Positions 28,013-37,666 of a DNA stretch of 64,000 bases are shown here, piece by piece. Source of the stretch: Parvibaculum sp040390855 (GTDB taxonomy: Bacteria; Pseudomonadota; Alphaproteobacteria; Parvibaculales; Parvibaculaceae); assembly GCA_040390855.1 (NCBI GenBank), contig JAZJXO010000031.1, forward strand, positions 1 to 64,000, written 5' to 3'. Numbering within the stretch: position 1 is the stretch's first letter; each line of letters begins with the position of its first letter. Position numbers and translations under genes: made by a program. The notes under the pieces are model-generated. The model did no database searches, was not told where the DNA came from, and saw nothing but the letters and a program-made list of their open reading frames with translations.

Positions 28013-29980
28013 TCAAAACCCGAACATATGATCGAGGCAGAAGCTCTTATCGCCGTTCGTCATGCCGTGAAACCCGAATAACCGGCAGGTCGTGTCGCGC
28101 ACGATGACGTAGCCTGCGCCGCTCATCTTCGCGCGTTCGGTTTCCGAGAACATTTCGGACAAGCGCCAGAAATGCGAACCGCCGCAGGGGATTTCGATTT
28201 TCTTTTCGGCGACGGGCTGGCCTTCGGCATTGTGAAGGATCAGCAATGTCGAGCTTTTCGGATGCCATTGCGTCGAGGCCGGATAGATCAGGTGGCAGAT
28301 CGTGTCGAGTCCGTCCGTACCAAGACGGAGGAACAGGCGCGTGGTCAGTCCCGGCGGTTTGTTCGTGTAGGATTGCGGTTCGTCTTTGTAGATGATCGCG
28401 GTGTTGTAGATATGGGCACCGAAAATCGTTTCGGCGCGGTGGCCGCTTGATTTCTGTTCGAAGCGGCCAAGCACATGGAGCCAGCCGTCGCCTTCGCCGC
28501 CGTCGCGGAAGTCGTAGAGGAACTCCACATGGCCGTGGCCGGAGGGCAGCGTCAGCGAGGCTTCCTTGATCCAGTTTTCAATGTTCACCTCAATACTGTC
28601 GCGGCGCTGCAAGCGTCCGAGAAACTTTGAGGCGACGAGCTTGCCGCTGGCGTCGATCAGGTCGGCGCGGATCGGCAATTCGTGCTGCTCGGTGGCCATC
28701 GGCGTCGGTAGCATGACGGAAGCAAATTCGCTGCGCGGCAACACGGGCAAGGGCATGATGTAACCCTTGCCCATATGCTCTGCGAGATTTTTGATGTCCG
28801 GATTAGGTTTCAAGTCCGTGCGTTCGACATTGGCATGTGCGATGCGGCGCGCGCCGCCTGCGCGTTTCACTTCATAGCGCGGGCGCACGAAATAACGACC
28901 GGCGACAATCTCGACCTGATCGGGCCATTTGGCGTGCGGGAGAAGGTCGTTCACGGATATTGCGCGTGTCGCGAAAGGCGCAATCGCTTCGCCGAACCAC
29001 GAGATGTCTTGCGAGCCCATGATGTTGAGACCGATGGAGCGCGGCGGAATGGGCATGGGATGCGAGTTCTGGATGAAGAGCGTCACCTGCTCGTCTGCGT
29101 CGCCTGCGGGCATACCGGCATAGAAGTCGGCGGGCCAGGCGTTGGCGTCGTGGCTGCACGTTAAGCCTTTGCCGTTTTCGCCATACATGTCGAGCGCGTA
29201 TTTGACGACGTCATGGCCTTTGATCTTGATCGCGTGGATGAAAAGCGAACCAGTGAAGTCCTGCAAGCCGAAGCGTGTGCGGATGTCAGTGCTGTCGATT
29301 TTGAACGGCGCACCGGCGGCGGGCATGATCTCGCGCCAACTTGCGAGTTCGCTCCCGTCTTCACCAAAAAGGCAGAGCCAGAGTTCGGCATTGGCCGCAC
29401 CGTGCAAGCCCCAGTAGTTGGCGCTGTTGACGCGTGTGTGCAGACCGTCTTTGCCGTTAGCGCCTTTGATTTCGCGCATCAGCGCAAAGTTTGTCGCGAA
29501 GTTCATCGGGTCGAGATAGTTGGCCTTGTTCGTCAGCATGTCGTCGGGAATGCGCATGGCATCGAGGCTGACGATTTTGGCCTCCTTGGGAAAAAGATGC
29601 CTGAACGGTGCAATGATTTTTTCGGCATCGAACAGGAGAACGAGAACGGTTTTTGCGCCGGATGATGCGAGCGCGCTCAAGGGCCGCACGCTTTTGCCCA
29701 TGACCTGACCGCCGAGGTCTTCGACACGCTGCACATAGGTGCCGACGACATCAAGGCGCTTCAGATCATAGTAAGCGTGGAAATTGCCAACCGCATTGGT
29801 CGGATCGAAAATGGCCACGGGACCGGCGCTTGCCAACTCATCAATGATTTTGTGGCCGAGGGGCGCGGCCAGCGGGTGGCCGAGCGCCTTGAACAGCGTT
29901 GCGCCGCCCGCATTGTTGCCGGGTCGCCAGCCGTGAGCCAGATCGGCGTTCTTGAAGGTTTCGATCGCAAGCGTCGTCAT
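28013..29980 (-). CDS. Large conserved protein of unknown function (655 aa)
   Basis: A 655-residue protein without signal peptide or membrane helix. The first 150 residues have a Rossmann-like alternation (GPVAIFDPTNAVGNFHAYYD, KTVLVLLFDAEKIIAPFRHL, AKIVSLDAMRIPDD). The rest is beta-rich, with pieces such as DFTGSLFIHAIKIKGHDVV and GLTTRLFLRLGTDGLDTICH. I do not recognise the family. It is the last gene of an apparent operon with an ELM1-like protein and a 2OG-Fe(II) oxygenase, starting seven bases after the oxygenase stop. A role in a surface or secondary modification pathway is a guess. Confidence 0.7.
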   Translation of the reverse strand: MTTLAIETFKNADLAHGWRPGNNAGGATLFKALGHPLAAPLGHKIIDELASAGPVAIFDPTNAVGNFHAYYDLKRLDVVGTYVQRVEDLGGQVMGKSVRPLSALASSGAKTVLVLLFDAEKIIAPFRHLFPKEAKIVSLDAMRIPDDMLTNKANYLDPMNFATNFALMREIKGANGKDGLHTRVNSANYWGLHGAANAELWLCLFGEDGSELASWREIMPAAGAPFKIDSTDIRTRFGLQDFTGSLFIHAIKIKGHDVVKYALDMYGENGKGLTCSHDANAWPADFYAGMPAGDADEQVTLFIQNSHPMPIPPRSIGLNIMGSQDISWFGEAIAPFATRAISVNDLLPHAKWPDQVEIVAGRYFVRPRYEVKRAGGARRIAHANVERTDLKPNPDIKNLAEHMGKGYIMPLPVLPRSEFASVMLPTPMATEQHELPIRADLIDASGKLVASKFLGRLQRRDSIEVNIENWIKEASLTLPSGHGHVEFLYDFRDGGEGDGWLHVLGRFEQKSSGHRAETIFGAHIYNTAIIYKDEPQSYTNKPPGLTTRLFLRLGTDGLDTICHLIYPASTQWHPKSSTLLILHNAEGQPVAEKKIEIPCGGSHFWRLSEMFSETERAKMSGAGYVIVRDTTCRLFGFHGMTNGDKSFCLDHMFGF

Positions 29981-29987
29981 ATATTGC

Positions 29988-30635
29988 TCAGGAGGCTTGT
30001 CGCGCGGCGACGCTGCCGAACGGATTGATCCGCTTCAGGAACATCGTGAAGCGGTGGCGGCGTTGTTCATGGGCGACGACCTCTTCGTCGCGCACCCAGT
30101 TGAGTTGGATCGCGCGGCGCGGGCCTTCGAAGGGTTCGTGCCCATGCCATGAGTTGTTGGCGCGGCGGAAGACGAGCAGCGTGCCGCCATTGGGGGAGAC
30201 TTCTTCGGCGGCGTCGTTGAGGTCGGTGGCGGAGCGCAGGATGCGCAAGCGGCCGCCGTCCTTGTCCCATTCCTGATTCATATAGAGCAGGACGGTGATG
30301 ATTTTCGACTCTGTGTCGGTATGGATCTTGCCGTTGTTTTTTGCGCAGTTGCCGCGGACCGTGATCATGGTGGGGCGGTCGGAAAGATCGAGATCGAACT
30401 TCTCTTCGATCACTTTGCGGAATTCGGGGCCTTCGAGTTCTTTCAGCAGCGCGTCGAACTGACCTTTGATCGGCAATTCGCTCGGCGGGATCGAGCCCGT
30501 CGAGTTGATGTCCGGAAAATCGGCGATGACGCTGTCAAACGCGGACGGACGGATGAAATTCGGCACCACGAAATAATCGTAAGGGACCGTTTTCAGCGGC
30601 GTGGCGCGCAGGGCTTCGATGTCGAGCAGGCTCAT
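29988..30635 (-). CDS. 2OG-Fe(II) oxygenase family protein
   Basis: A 215-residue protein with the double-stranded beta-helix iron site: H105 and D107 in KIHTDTES, distal H164 in NNSWHGHEPF, and an Arg (R173 or R174) likely to bind 2-oxoglutarate. This fits prolyl-hydroxylase-like or small-molecule dioxygenases. The substrate cannot be predicted. Its start overlaps the stop of the ELM1-like gene by four bases (ATGA), and the 655-residue unknown gene follows at once. Confidence 0.8.
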   Translation of the reverse strand: MSLLDIEALRATPLKTVPYDYFVVPNFIRPSAFDSVIADFPDINSTGSIPPSELPIKGQFDALLKELEGPEFRKVIEEKFDLDLSDRPTMITVRGNCAKNNGKIHTDTESKIITVLLYMNQEWDKDGGRLRILRSATDLNDAAEEVSPNGGTLLVFRRANNSWHGHEPFEGPRRAIQLNWVRDEEVVAHEQRRHRFTMFLKRINPFGSVAARQAS

Positions 30636-31618
30636 GTCGGGTCCGTGTGTCGTGTGGGCAAGCGCGTGGCGATTGCTTCGGCGATGTCATGGGTAGCATT
30701 TAATGGCGCGTACTCCCAGCTTTCAAGCGGTCCGACAAAAGGTCGCGCCGCGCCTTTTTGGTAGATCGCGTCCAGAAAACGGCGGAATTTGACGGAGTGG
30801 CTCCCCGTCCGATTGGTGAGTTCGACGACGTATACGGGTTTTCCCGTGAAGGCGGCTTCGCCCACCATGTTCACAGAATCGCTTGTGACGATCACCGCGT
30901 CGGCCTGTCCGAGAAAGCCGAAATAGGGGTTGTCGCCGCTGCCGTCCCAGACAAGGGCGGGCTTGCCTGCGAGTGCGTCTTTGATGATTTTTGTCTGGCG
31001 CTCGCCCGTGCGGCGCGACGGCGTGACCATGAGGCTGACGCCTTCCTTGTCGATGAGCGCGGCGAGTTGGTGTGCGAGCTTCGCGGCGGCGGCCTCGTCG
31101 AAATCATAGATCGCGTTCTTGCCGCCAATGAGAACAGCGACGCGCGGGCGGGGCAGATGCGCGAGCTGTGGTTCCCAAATTGCTGCTTCGTCGGTGAGGC
31201 GCTTGCGTGTCAGACGATGCGGGGAGACAAGCGTCGAAATGACATTGGGGCCGGAGAGCTGATCATGCGCGGGGGCCCAGACGAGATCGAAGTGGCGGGG
31301 GGGCACGCGCGGGTTTTGTAGGATGACGACAAATGTTCTGCCCTTCGACGCGCGTTTGATCATGCGCGCGTAAGGGATCGACTGGCGGCCCGAGGCGATG
31401 AGAATGTCCGGCCACGGCGCTTTGATATTGGCGTCCGGCGCGGCGGGTCCGTGCGGTGCGAGCCAGCGGTAGGGCGCGGGGGGCGTGACGCGTTTCATCA
31501 CGGGCGTGAGGCCGAGGGCCTCGGCAATGCCGAGCCCTTGCGTCTCGAAGCCCGCCATGCCGTTGGTCAGCACCCAGCAAGATGTCTGTGGATCAAGGGT
31601 GGTGGCCATTTCGGTCAT
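30632..31618 (-). CDS. ELM1-family protein (mitochondrial fission ELM1-like, COG3660)
   Basis: A 328-residue protein matching the family by WVLTNGMAGFETQGLGIAEAL at the N-terminus, a central PRVAVLIGGKNAIYDFDEA and VTSDSVNMVGEAAFTGKPVYV near the C-terminus. The fold looks like a GT-B glycosyltransferase-type nucleotide-sugar binder. Bacterial members are uncharacterised, although plant ELM1 acts in mitochondrial fission. First gene of a three-gene operon, divergent from an Lrp regulator about 95 bases away. Confidence 0.85.
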   Translation of the reverse strand: MTEMATTLDPQTSCWVLTNGMAGFETQGLGIAEALGLTPVMKRVTPPAPYRWLAPHGPAAPDANIKAPWPDILIASGRQSIPYARMIKRASKGRTFVVILQNPRVPPRHFDLVWAPAHDQLSGPNVISTLVSPHRLTRKRLTDEAAIWEPQLAHLPRPRVAVLIGGKNAIYDFDEAAAAKLAHQLAALIDKEGVSLMVTPSRRTGERQTKIIKDALAGKPALVWDGSGDNPYFGFLGQADAVIVTSDSVNMVGEAAFTGKPVYVVELTNRTGSHSVKFRRFLDAIYQKGAARPFVGPLESWEYAPLNATHDIAEAIATRLPTRHTDPT

Positions 31619-31712
31619 TATCTTGCGTGTTTGAGTAATTATCTTGCTGAAACCTAACCGGCATCAGGTTAAATAAGCCCTAGAGCGATACAAGTCACCA
31701 TTGGACATACAC

Positions 31713-32192
31713 ATGAAGCGGGCAAAGCTCGACGCCATCGACTTACAGATTTTGGCAGCGCTGCAAGCCGATGGCCGCATCACCAATGTGGACCTGTCGC
31801 AAAAGGTCGGCATCTCCGCGCCGCCGTGTCTGCGCCGTGTGCGAGCGCTGGAAGAGGCGGGCTTCATTCAGGGCTACCACGCGGACCTCAACGTCAAGGC
31901 GCTGGGCTTTGAAGTCACGGTCTTTGCGATGGTGGGGCTGCACTCGCAAGCCGAAGCGGACCTCAAGGCCTTCGAGGCGCTGGTCGGCACATGGCCGCTT
32001 GTGCGCGAGTGTCACATGCTCAATGGCGACATCGACTTTATTTTGAAATGCGTCGCGCCGGACCTCTCGACGTTCCAGAATTTCCTCACCGGACTGCTCA
32101 CGCCTGCACCGAATGTGGCGAGCGTGCGCACGTCGCTGACGATTAGGCAGAGCAAGCATCAGCCCGGCGTACCGCTGGAGGCGCTGGGCTGA
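31713..32192 (+). CDS. Lrp/AsnC-family transcriptional regulator
   Basis: A 159-residue regulator with an N-terminal winged helix-turn-helix (LDAIDLQILAALQADGRI, VGISAPPCLRRVRALEEAG) and a C-terminal RAM domain. The ATG at 31713 is preferred to the TTG at 31701. It is transcribed divergently from the ELM1-oxygenase-unknown operon, so that operon is a natural candidate target, sensing an amino acid or related ligand. Confidence 0.9.
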   Translation: MKRAKLDAIDLQILAALQADGRITNVDLSQKVGISAPPCLRRVRALEEAGFIQGYHADLNVKALGFEVTVFAMVGLHSQAEADLKAFEALVGTWPLVRECHMLNGDIDFILKCVAPDLSTFQNFLTGLLTPAPNVASVRTSLTIRQSKHQPGVPLEALG

Positions 32193-32213
32193 CAGCGGAG
32201 CGAGACGAGAAAA

Positions 32214-32687
32214 TTACCCGAAGCTCACCTTCAAAATTTCGTAAGACTTGCCGCCGCCCGGCGTGGTGACTTCGATACTGTCGCCGACCGATTTACCGAT
32301 CATGGCGCGCGCAATCGGTGATGTCACCGAGATGCGGCCCTGTTTCACATCGCCTTCCATCTCGCCGACGATCTGGTATTTCACTTCGTCTTCGGTGTCT
32401 TCGTCGATGAGCGTGACGGTCGCACCGAACTTCACCGTGTCGCCCGAGAGCTTGCTCACGTCGATCACTTCGGCGCGGCTCAGCTTGTCTTCCAGTTCCA
32501 GCACGCGACTTTCGTTCAGACCCTGCTGTTCCTTGGCGGCGTGGTATTCCGCATTTTCCGACAGATCGCCATGCGCGCGCGCTTCCGCAATCGCCTTGAT
32601 GATGCGCGGGCGCTCGACGGATTTGAGGAACTTGACTTCCTCGACCAGATTTTGATGGCCTTCGGCGGTCATCGGAATGCGTTCCAT
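32214..32687 (-). CDS. greA: Transcription elongation factor GreA
   Basis: A 157-residue GreA with the N-terminal coiled coil (MERIPMTAEGHQNLVEEVKF, ARAHGDLSENAEYHAAKE; the acidic tip DLSENAEY is the catalytic part that stimulates RNA polymerase transcript cleavage) and the FKBP-like C-terminal domain (ISVTSPIARAMIGKSVGD). It rescues backtracked polymerase. It lies downstream of carB on the same strand, about 210 bases away. Confidence 0.96.
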   Translation of the reverse strand: MERIPMTAEGHQNLVEEVKFLKSVERPRIIKAIAEARAHGDLSENAEYHAAKEQQGLNESRVLELEDKLSRAEVIDVSKLSGDTVKFGATVTLIDEDTEDEVKYQIVGEMEGDVKQGRISVTSPIARAMIGKSVGDSIEVTTPGGGKSYEILKVSFG

Positions 32688-32901
32688 AGCGGATCGTCTC
32701 TCTTATGTTATCGGTCTTGCGTTACTTGTCTGTCCGGCGGGAGCGCCGGTGCAGAACTCACAAACGTGCGAAATAAAATCCCGCCGGGGCAAGGGGTGGT
32801 CGCTCCGGTCGGCGGGTGATGAGCCCTGATTGTGGGGAGTGAAGGGCCCAAGGTCAAACCCAGAATTTACGGGTTTAGCCCTTGTTCACTCTTGCATCGC
32901 A

Positions 32902-35900
32902 CTATTCAGCCGCCGCAGTCTTCGCGTAGGACTGCAAAGGTGCGACTTCGAGCTGGCCGTTTATGATGGCTTCGATGCCGAGCACGGCGGCGCGCGAGCC
33001 CGCCACGGTCGTGTAATAGGGCACTTTCATCATCAGCGCGGCGCGGCGCAAGGATTTCGAATCCTCGATCGCCTTGGCCCCTTCGGTCGTGTTGAAGACG
33101 AGCGCGACATTGCCGTTTTTGATCTCGTCGACAATATGCGGGCGGCCTTCGAGCACCTTGTTGATGGTGCGCACCGCGAGCCCCTTGTCGCGCAAAAAAG
33201 TTGCCGTGCCGCCGGTGGCGATGAGGTCGAAACCGAGGTCGAGAAGTTTCTTCGCCGGACCGATGACCTTGTCCTTGTCTGAGTCTTTCACCGACACAAA
33301 CACAGTGCCGCCGGTTGGCACTTTCGTGCCGCCGCCGATCTGGCTTTTGGCGAAAGCGACGGCGAAGCTCTTGTCGAGGCCCATCACTTCGCCGGTCGAG
33401 CGCATTTCCGGTCCGAGCAATGTGTCAACGCCGGGAAAACGCGCGAAGGGGAAGACGGCTTCTTTCACTGCGACGTAATTGCCGCTGAAGGGCTGAAGGT
33501 CGAAGCTCGCAAGCGGTACACCGGCCATGATTTTCGCGGCGATTTTGGCAACGGGTTCGCCGATCACCTTGGCGACGAAGGGTACGGTGCGCGAGGCGCG
33601 CGGATTGACTTCCAGCACATAGATCGTGCCGTCCTGCACAGCATATTGCACGTTCATCAAGCCGCCGACATTCAGCGCCAGTGCCATGGCGCGTGTCTGT
33701 TCCTCGATCTGTCTGATCGTGTCTTTCGGCAGCGAATAGGGCGGCAGCGAGCAGGCGCTGTCGCCGGAATGCACGCCCGCTTCTTCGATATGCTCCATGA
33801 TGCCGCAGACAAACACGTCCTTGCCGTCGCAAAGCGCGTCTACATCGACTTCAATGGCGTCACGCAGATAGAGGTCGATCAGCACAGGGCTTTTCCCCGA
33901 CACGACAACGGCCTCGGTGATGTAGCGTTCCAGATGCGCCGTATCGCGCACGATTTCCATCGCGCGACCGCCCAGCACATAGGACGGGCGGATGACGACG
34001 GGATAGCCGATGCGTTCGGCAATGGCGATGGCTTCGGGGCCGGAGCGCGCGATGCCGTTCGGCGGCTGGCGCAGCTTCAGGCGGTCGAGCAGGTCTTTGA
34101 AGCGGTCGCGGTCTTCGGCAAGGTCGATCATGTCGGGCGAGGTGCCGAGGATCGGCACACCGGCACGCTCCAGATCGTTTGCGAGCTTCAGCGGTGTCTG
34201 TCCGCCGAATTGCACGATGACGCCGGCAAGCGTGCCCTTGGATGTTTCAACATCGATAAGTTCGAGCACGTCTTCGGCCGTCAGCGGCTCGAAATAGAGA
34301 CGGTCCGATGTGTCATAGTCGGTGGACACTGTTTCGGGATTACAGTTCACCATGATGCTTTCGATGCCGATGTCGTCGAGCGCGAAAGCGGCATGGCAGC
34401 AGCAATAGTCGAATTCGATGCCCTGACCGATGCGGTTCGGGCCACCGCCGAGGATGATGGCTTTCTTCTTGTCCGTCGGCTCGCTTTCGCAATCGGCGCG
34501 GCCTGCAAAGTCCGTCTCGTAGGTCGAATACATATAGGGTGTGCGGCTTTCAAATTCAGCCGCGCATGTGTCGATGCGTTTGAAGACAGGGCGCACGCCG
34601 AGGCCGCGGCGGAGGCCACGCACGGTTTCTTCGTCGGAGCCGGTGAGCTTGGCAAGCCGCGCATCCGAGAAGCCCATCGACTTCAACTGGCGCAATCCGT
34701 CTTTCGTTTCCGGCAGACCTTTTTCCTTCACGGTCGTCTCGGCATCGACAATGTCCTGCAACTGTTCGAGGAACCACGGGTCATAGAAGCAGGCGGCGTG
34801 GATCTGGTCGTGGCTCATGCCGTGGCGCATGGCCTGCGCGATGACGAGCAGACGATCCGGCGTCGGGCGACCGAGCGCGGCGCGAATGGCCGTATTGTCG
34901 TCGCCCTGACCGATGCCGGGAATGGCAATGTCATCAAGGCCCGTGAGGCCGGTTTCGAGCGAGCGCAATGCCTTCTGCAACGATTCTTGGAACGTGCGGC
35001 CAATCGCCATCGCTTCGCCGACCGATTTCATTGCCGTGCCGAGCAGAGGCTCGCTGCCTGCGAATTTTTCAAACGCAAAGCGCGGGATTTTCGTGACAAC
35101 ATAGTCGATGGTCGGCTCGAACGAGGCGGGCGTCACCTGCGTGATGTCGTTCTGCAATTCGTCCAGCGTGTAACCGACCGCGAGGCGCGCTGCGACCTTG
35201 GCAATCGGAAAGCCTGTTGCTTTCGATGCGAGTGCGGAGGAGCGCGAGACGCGCGGGTTCATTTCGATGACGACAAGGCGGCCGTCTTTCGGGTTCACCG
35301 CGAATTGCACATTCGAGCCGCCGGTCTCGACGCCGATCTCGCGCAGCACCGCAATCGAGGCATTGCGCATGATCTGATATTCTTTGTCGGTGAGCGTGAG
35401 CGCGGGCGCGACCGTGATCGAGTCCCCCGTATGCACGCCCATCGGATCGATATTTTCAATCGAGCAGATGATGATGCAATTGTCCGCCGTGTCGCGCACG
35501 ACTTCCATCTCATATTCTTTCCAGCCGAGCACTGACTCTTCGATCAGCACTTCGGTTGTGGGCGAGGCGTCGAGGCCGCGTTCAACGATCTCGGTGAATT
35601 CCTGTTTGTTGTAGGCAATGCCGCCGCCGGTGCCGCCCATCGTGAAGCTGGGGCGGATGATCGCGGGCAGGCCCACCATGTCGAGGCCCTTCAGCGCCTC
35701 TTCCATATTGTGGGCTGCGAGCGAGCGCGGGCTTTCCAGCCCGATCTTGTCCATCGCATCGCGGAACAGTTGACGGTCTTCGGCTTTCGCAATGGCGTCG
35801 CGTTTCGCGCCGATCATTTCCACGTTGAATTTCTTGAGCACGCCCATGTCGTCGAGTGCGAGCGCCGTGTTGAGCGCGGTCTGCCCGCCCATCGTGGGCA

Positions 35901-36159
35901 GCAGCGCGTCGGGGCGTTCCTTCTCGATGATCTTTGCTACCACTTCCGGCGTGATCGGCTCGATGTAGGTCGCATCGGCGAGATCAGGGTCCGTCATGAT
36001 CGTCGCGGGGTTCGAGTTCACCAGAATGATCCGGTAGCCCTCTTCTTTGAGCGCCTTGCAGGCCTGCGTGCCCGAATAGTCAAACTCGCACGCCTGCCCG
36101 ATGATGATGGGACCAGCGCCGATGATGAGGATGCTTTTAATGTCTGTACGTTTGGGCAT
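32902..36159 (-). CDS. carB: Carbamoyl-phosphate synthase large subunit
   Basis: A 1085-residue CarB made of two homologous synthetase halves (MPKRTDIKSILIIGAGPIII at the start; KKAIILGGGPNRIGQGIEFD at the second) and a C-terminal MGS-like allosteric domain (LLDLGFDLIATGGTATFL). It makes carbamoyl phosphate from ammonia, bicarbonate and ATP for pyrimidine and arginine synthesis. The ATG at 36159 is the family start; an in-frame ATG 8 codons upstream is unlikely. It follows carA by four bases. Confidence 0.97.
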   Translation of the reverse strand: MPKRTDIKSILIIGAGPIIIGQACEFDYSGTQACKALKEEGYRIILVNSNPATIMTDPDLADATYIEPITPEVVAKIIEKERPDALLPTMGGQTALNTALALDDMGVLKKFNVEMIGAKRDAIAKAEDRQLFRDAMDKIGLESPRSLAAHNMEEALKGLDMVGLPAIIRPSFTMGGTGGGIAYNKQEFTEIVERGLDASPTTEVLIEESVLGWKEYEMEVVRDTADNCIIICSIENIDPMGVHTGDSITVAPALTLTDKEYQIMRNASIAVLREIGVETGGSNVQFAVNPKDGRLVVIEMNPRVSRSSALASKATGFPIAKVAARLAVGYTLDELQNDITQVTPASFEPTIDYVVTKIPRFAFEKFAGSEPLLGTAMKSVGEAMAIGRTFQESLQKALRSLETGLTGLDDIAIPGIGQGDDNTAIRAALGRPTPDRLLVIAQAMRHGMSHDQIHAACFYDPWFLEQLQDIVDAETTVKEKGLPETKDGLRQLKSMGFSDARLAKLTGSDEETVRGLRRGLGVRPVFKRIDTCAAEFESRTPYMYSTYETDFAGRADCESEPTDKKKAIILGGGPNRIGQGIEFDYCCCHAAFALDDIGIESIMVNCNPETVSTDYDTSDRLYFEPLTAEDVLELIDVETSKGTLAGVIVQFGGQTPLKLANDLERAGVPILGTSPDMIDLAEDRDRFKDLLDRLKLRQPPNGIARSGPEAIAIAERIGYPVVIRPSYVLGGRAMEIVRDTAHLERYITEAVVVSGKSPVLIDLYLRDAIEVDVDALCDGKDVFVCGIMEHIEEAGVHSGDSACSLPPYSLPKDTIRQIEEQTRAMALALNVGGLMNVQYAVQDGTIYVLEVNPRASRTVPFVAKVIGEPVAKIAAKIMAGVPLASFDLQPFSGNYVAVKEAVFPFARFPGVDTLLGPEMRSTGEVMGLDKSFAVAFAKSQIGGGTKVPTGGTVFVSVKDSDKDKVIGPAKKLLDLGFDLIATGGTATFLRDKGLAVRTINKVLEGRPHIVDEIKNGNVALVFNTTEGAKAIEDSKSLRRAALMMKVPYYTTVAGSRAAVLGIEAIINGQLEVAPLQSYAKTAAAE

Positions 36160-36163
36160 GGGA

Positions 36164-37324
36164 TCAGCCGCGGCCTTCTTCAATCATCTTCACAAACCGC
36201 TCGAACAGATAATGGCTGTCCTGCGGGCCGGGTGATGCTTCGGGGTGGTATTGCACGGAGAACACCGGCTTATCTTTGAGGCGGATGCCCGCATTGGTGC
36301 CATCAAACAATGACACATGCGTTTCTTCAACGTCAGCGGGCAGGCTTTCGCGCGAGACGGTGAAGCCGTGGTTCATCGAGGTGATCTCGACTTTGCTTGT
36401 CGTATAGTCTTTGACCGGATGATTGGCGCCGTGATGGCCCTGATGCATCTTTTCGGTCTTGGCACCCAGCGCAATCGCGAGCATCTGGTGGCCGAGGCAG
36501 ATGCCGAAGACCGGCTTGCCGCTTGCGACGAGCTTTTTGATTTCGGGCACGGCATAGACGCCGGTGGCGGCCGGATCACCGGGACCGTTCGACAGGAACA
36601 CGCCGTCGGGCTTCATCACGAGGATGTCTTCAGCAGAAGTTGTTGCGGGCACCACTGTCACATCGCAGCCGACGGATGTGAGGCAGCGCAGGATGTTGCG
36701 TTTGATGCCGTAGTCGATGGCGACGACTTTATATTTTGCCGGTGTCGTCGTGTAGCCTTCGCCCCAGACCCAGTTGCTCTCGGTCCAGCCATAGCTTTGC
36801 GTGCAACTCACATCTTTGGCGAGGTCGAGGCCGAGCAGGCCGGGCCAGGCATTTGCTTTTTTGACGAGCGCCGGAATGTCGAAATTGCCGTCGGGATCAT
36901 GCGCGATGATGCCGTCGGGCATGCCTTTTTCGCGGATGAGGCGCGTCAGCGCGCGTGTGTCGACGCCGGCAATGCCGATGATGCCGCGGGCGCGCAGCCA
37001 GCGGTCGAAATGTTTGAGGGCGCGGTAGTTCGACGGATTGGTGATGTCGGCTTTGAGCACGCAGCCCTGCACGCCGGACGAGGCTGCGAGGTTCGTCGTC
37101 TCAATGTCTTCGTCGTTCGTGCCGACATTGCCGATATGAGGGAAGGTGAAAGTGATGATCTGACCGGCATACGACGGGTCGGTCAGAATTTCCTGATAGC
37201 CGGTGATGGAGGTGTTGAAGCAGACTTCGCCGACCGCTTCGCCGGTGGCGCCAAGGCCGATGCCTTGGATGACGGTGCCGTCTTTGAGGACGAGAAGGGC
37301 GGTCGGTTTTTTCAAGTCGGTCAT
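36164..37324 (-). CDS. carA: Carbamoyl-phosphate synthase small subunit
   Basis: A 386-residue CarA. The N-terminal domain (ALLVLKDGTVIQGIGLGATG) is followed by a class I glutamine amidotransferase domain with the nucleophile Cys in GKPVFGICLGHQM and the His/Glu pair near FSVQYHPEASPGP. It hydrolyses glutamine and passes ammonia to CarB. The ATG at 37324 is chosen because the family sequence begins there; an in-frame extension to 37468 encodes non-family sequence. Operon with carB. Confidence 0.96.
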   Translation of the reverse strand: MTDLKKPTALLVLKDGTVIQGIGLGATGEAVGEVCFNTSITGYQEILTDPSYAGQIITFTFPHIGNVGTNDEDIETTNLAASSGVQGCVLKADITNPSNYRALKHFDRWLRARGIIGIAGVDTRALTRLIREKGMPDGIIAHDPDGNFDIPALVKKANAWPGLLGLDLAKDVSCTQSYGWTESNWVWGEGYTTTPAKYKVVAIDYGIKRNILRCLTSVGCDVTVVPATTSAEDILVMKPDGVFLSNGPGDPAATGVYAVPEIKKLVASGKPVFGICLGHQMLAIALGAKTEKMHQGHHGANHPVKDYTTSKVEITSMNHGFTVSRESLPADVEETHVSLFDGTNAGIRLKDKPVFSVQYHPEASPGPQDSHYLFERFVKMIEEGRG

Positions 37325-37666
37325 GCGGACACCCGTTTGGCGCGCGCAGATTCTTCCTCGGAACGTTGCGGGGTCTGTTGCCCGCGCCATTCCGTGGCGG
37401 CCTTCGTCGTCACCTTCATATTGATACTCCAGGGGAGTGAAAGCCCGCCAAAAGCCGTCGGGGCGCATAACCCCGTTCTGGCAGACTCAGTATCCCGTCG
37501 AATTTCGCGGAAACTAAAGGATGGGGCGCACGGCGTCAAGCAAAGGCCGGAGTGAAATTCGGCTAATAAATACAGTGTCTTATGGCCTTTTTGCCGCATT
37601 GGGACAAATTTGCGCAGGCGCGTGCAGTGGTTTAGGTTTGCGCCATCTTCAAAAGGAGCAAGTTCG
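37325..37666. other. Divergent promoter region carA / yqeY
   Basis: About 340 bases between the divergent carA and GatB/YqeY genes. I see no gene; it should hold both promoters. AAAAGGAGCAAG just before 37667 is a strong ribosome-binding site for the YqeY gene. Confidence 0.5.

Noticed and set aside
33646..35535. 629-codon plus-strand frame opposite carB
   Set aside because: It is fully antisense to the well-supported carB and has low-information His/Arg/Ala-rich composition; a shadow frame of GC-rich coding DNA.
36317..37555. 412-codon plus-strand frame opposite carA
   Set aside because: Antisense to carA; composition typical of a shadow frame.
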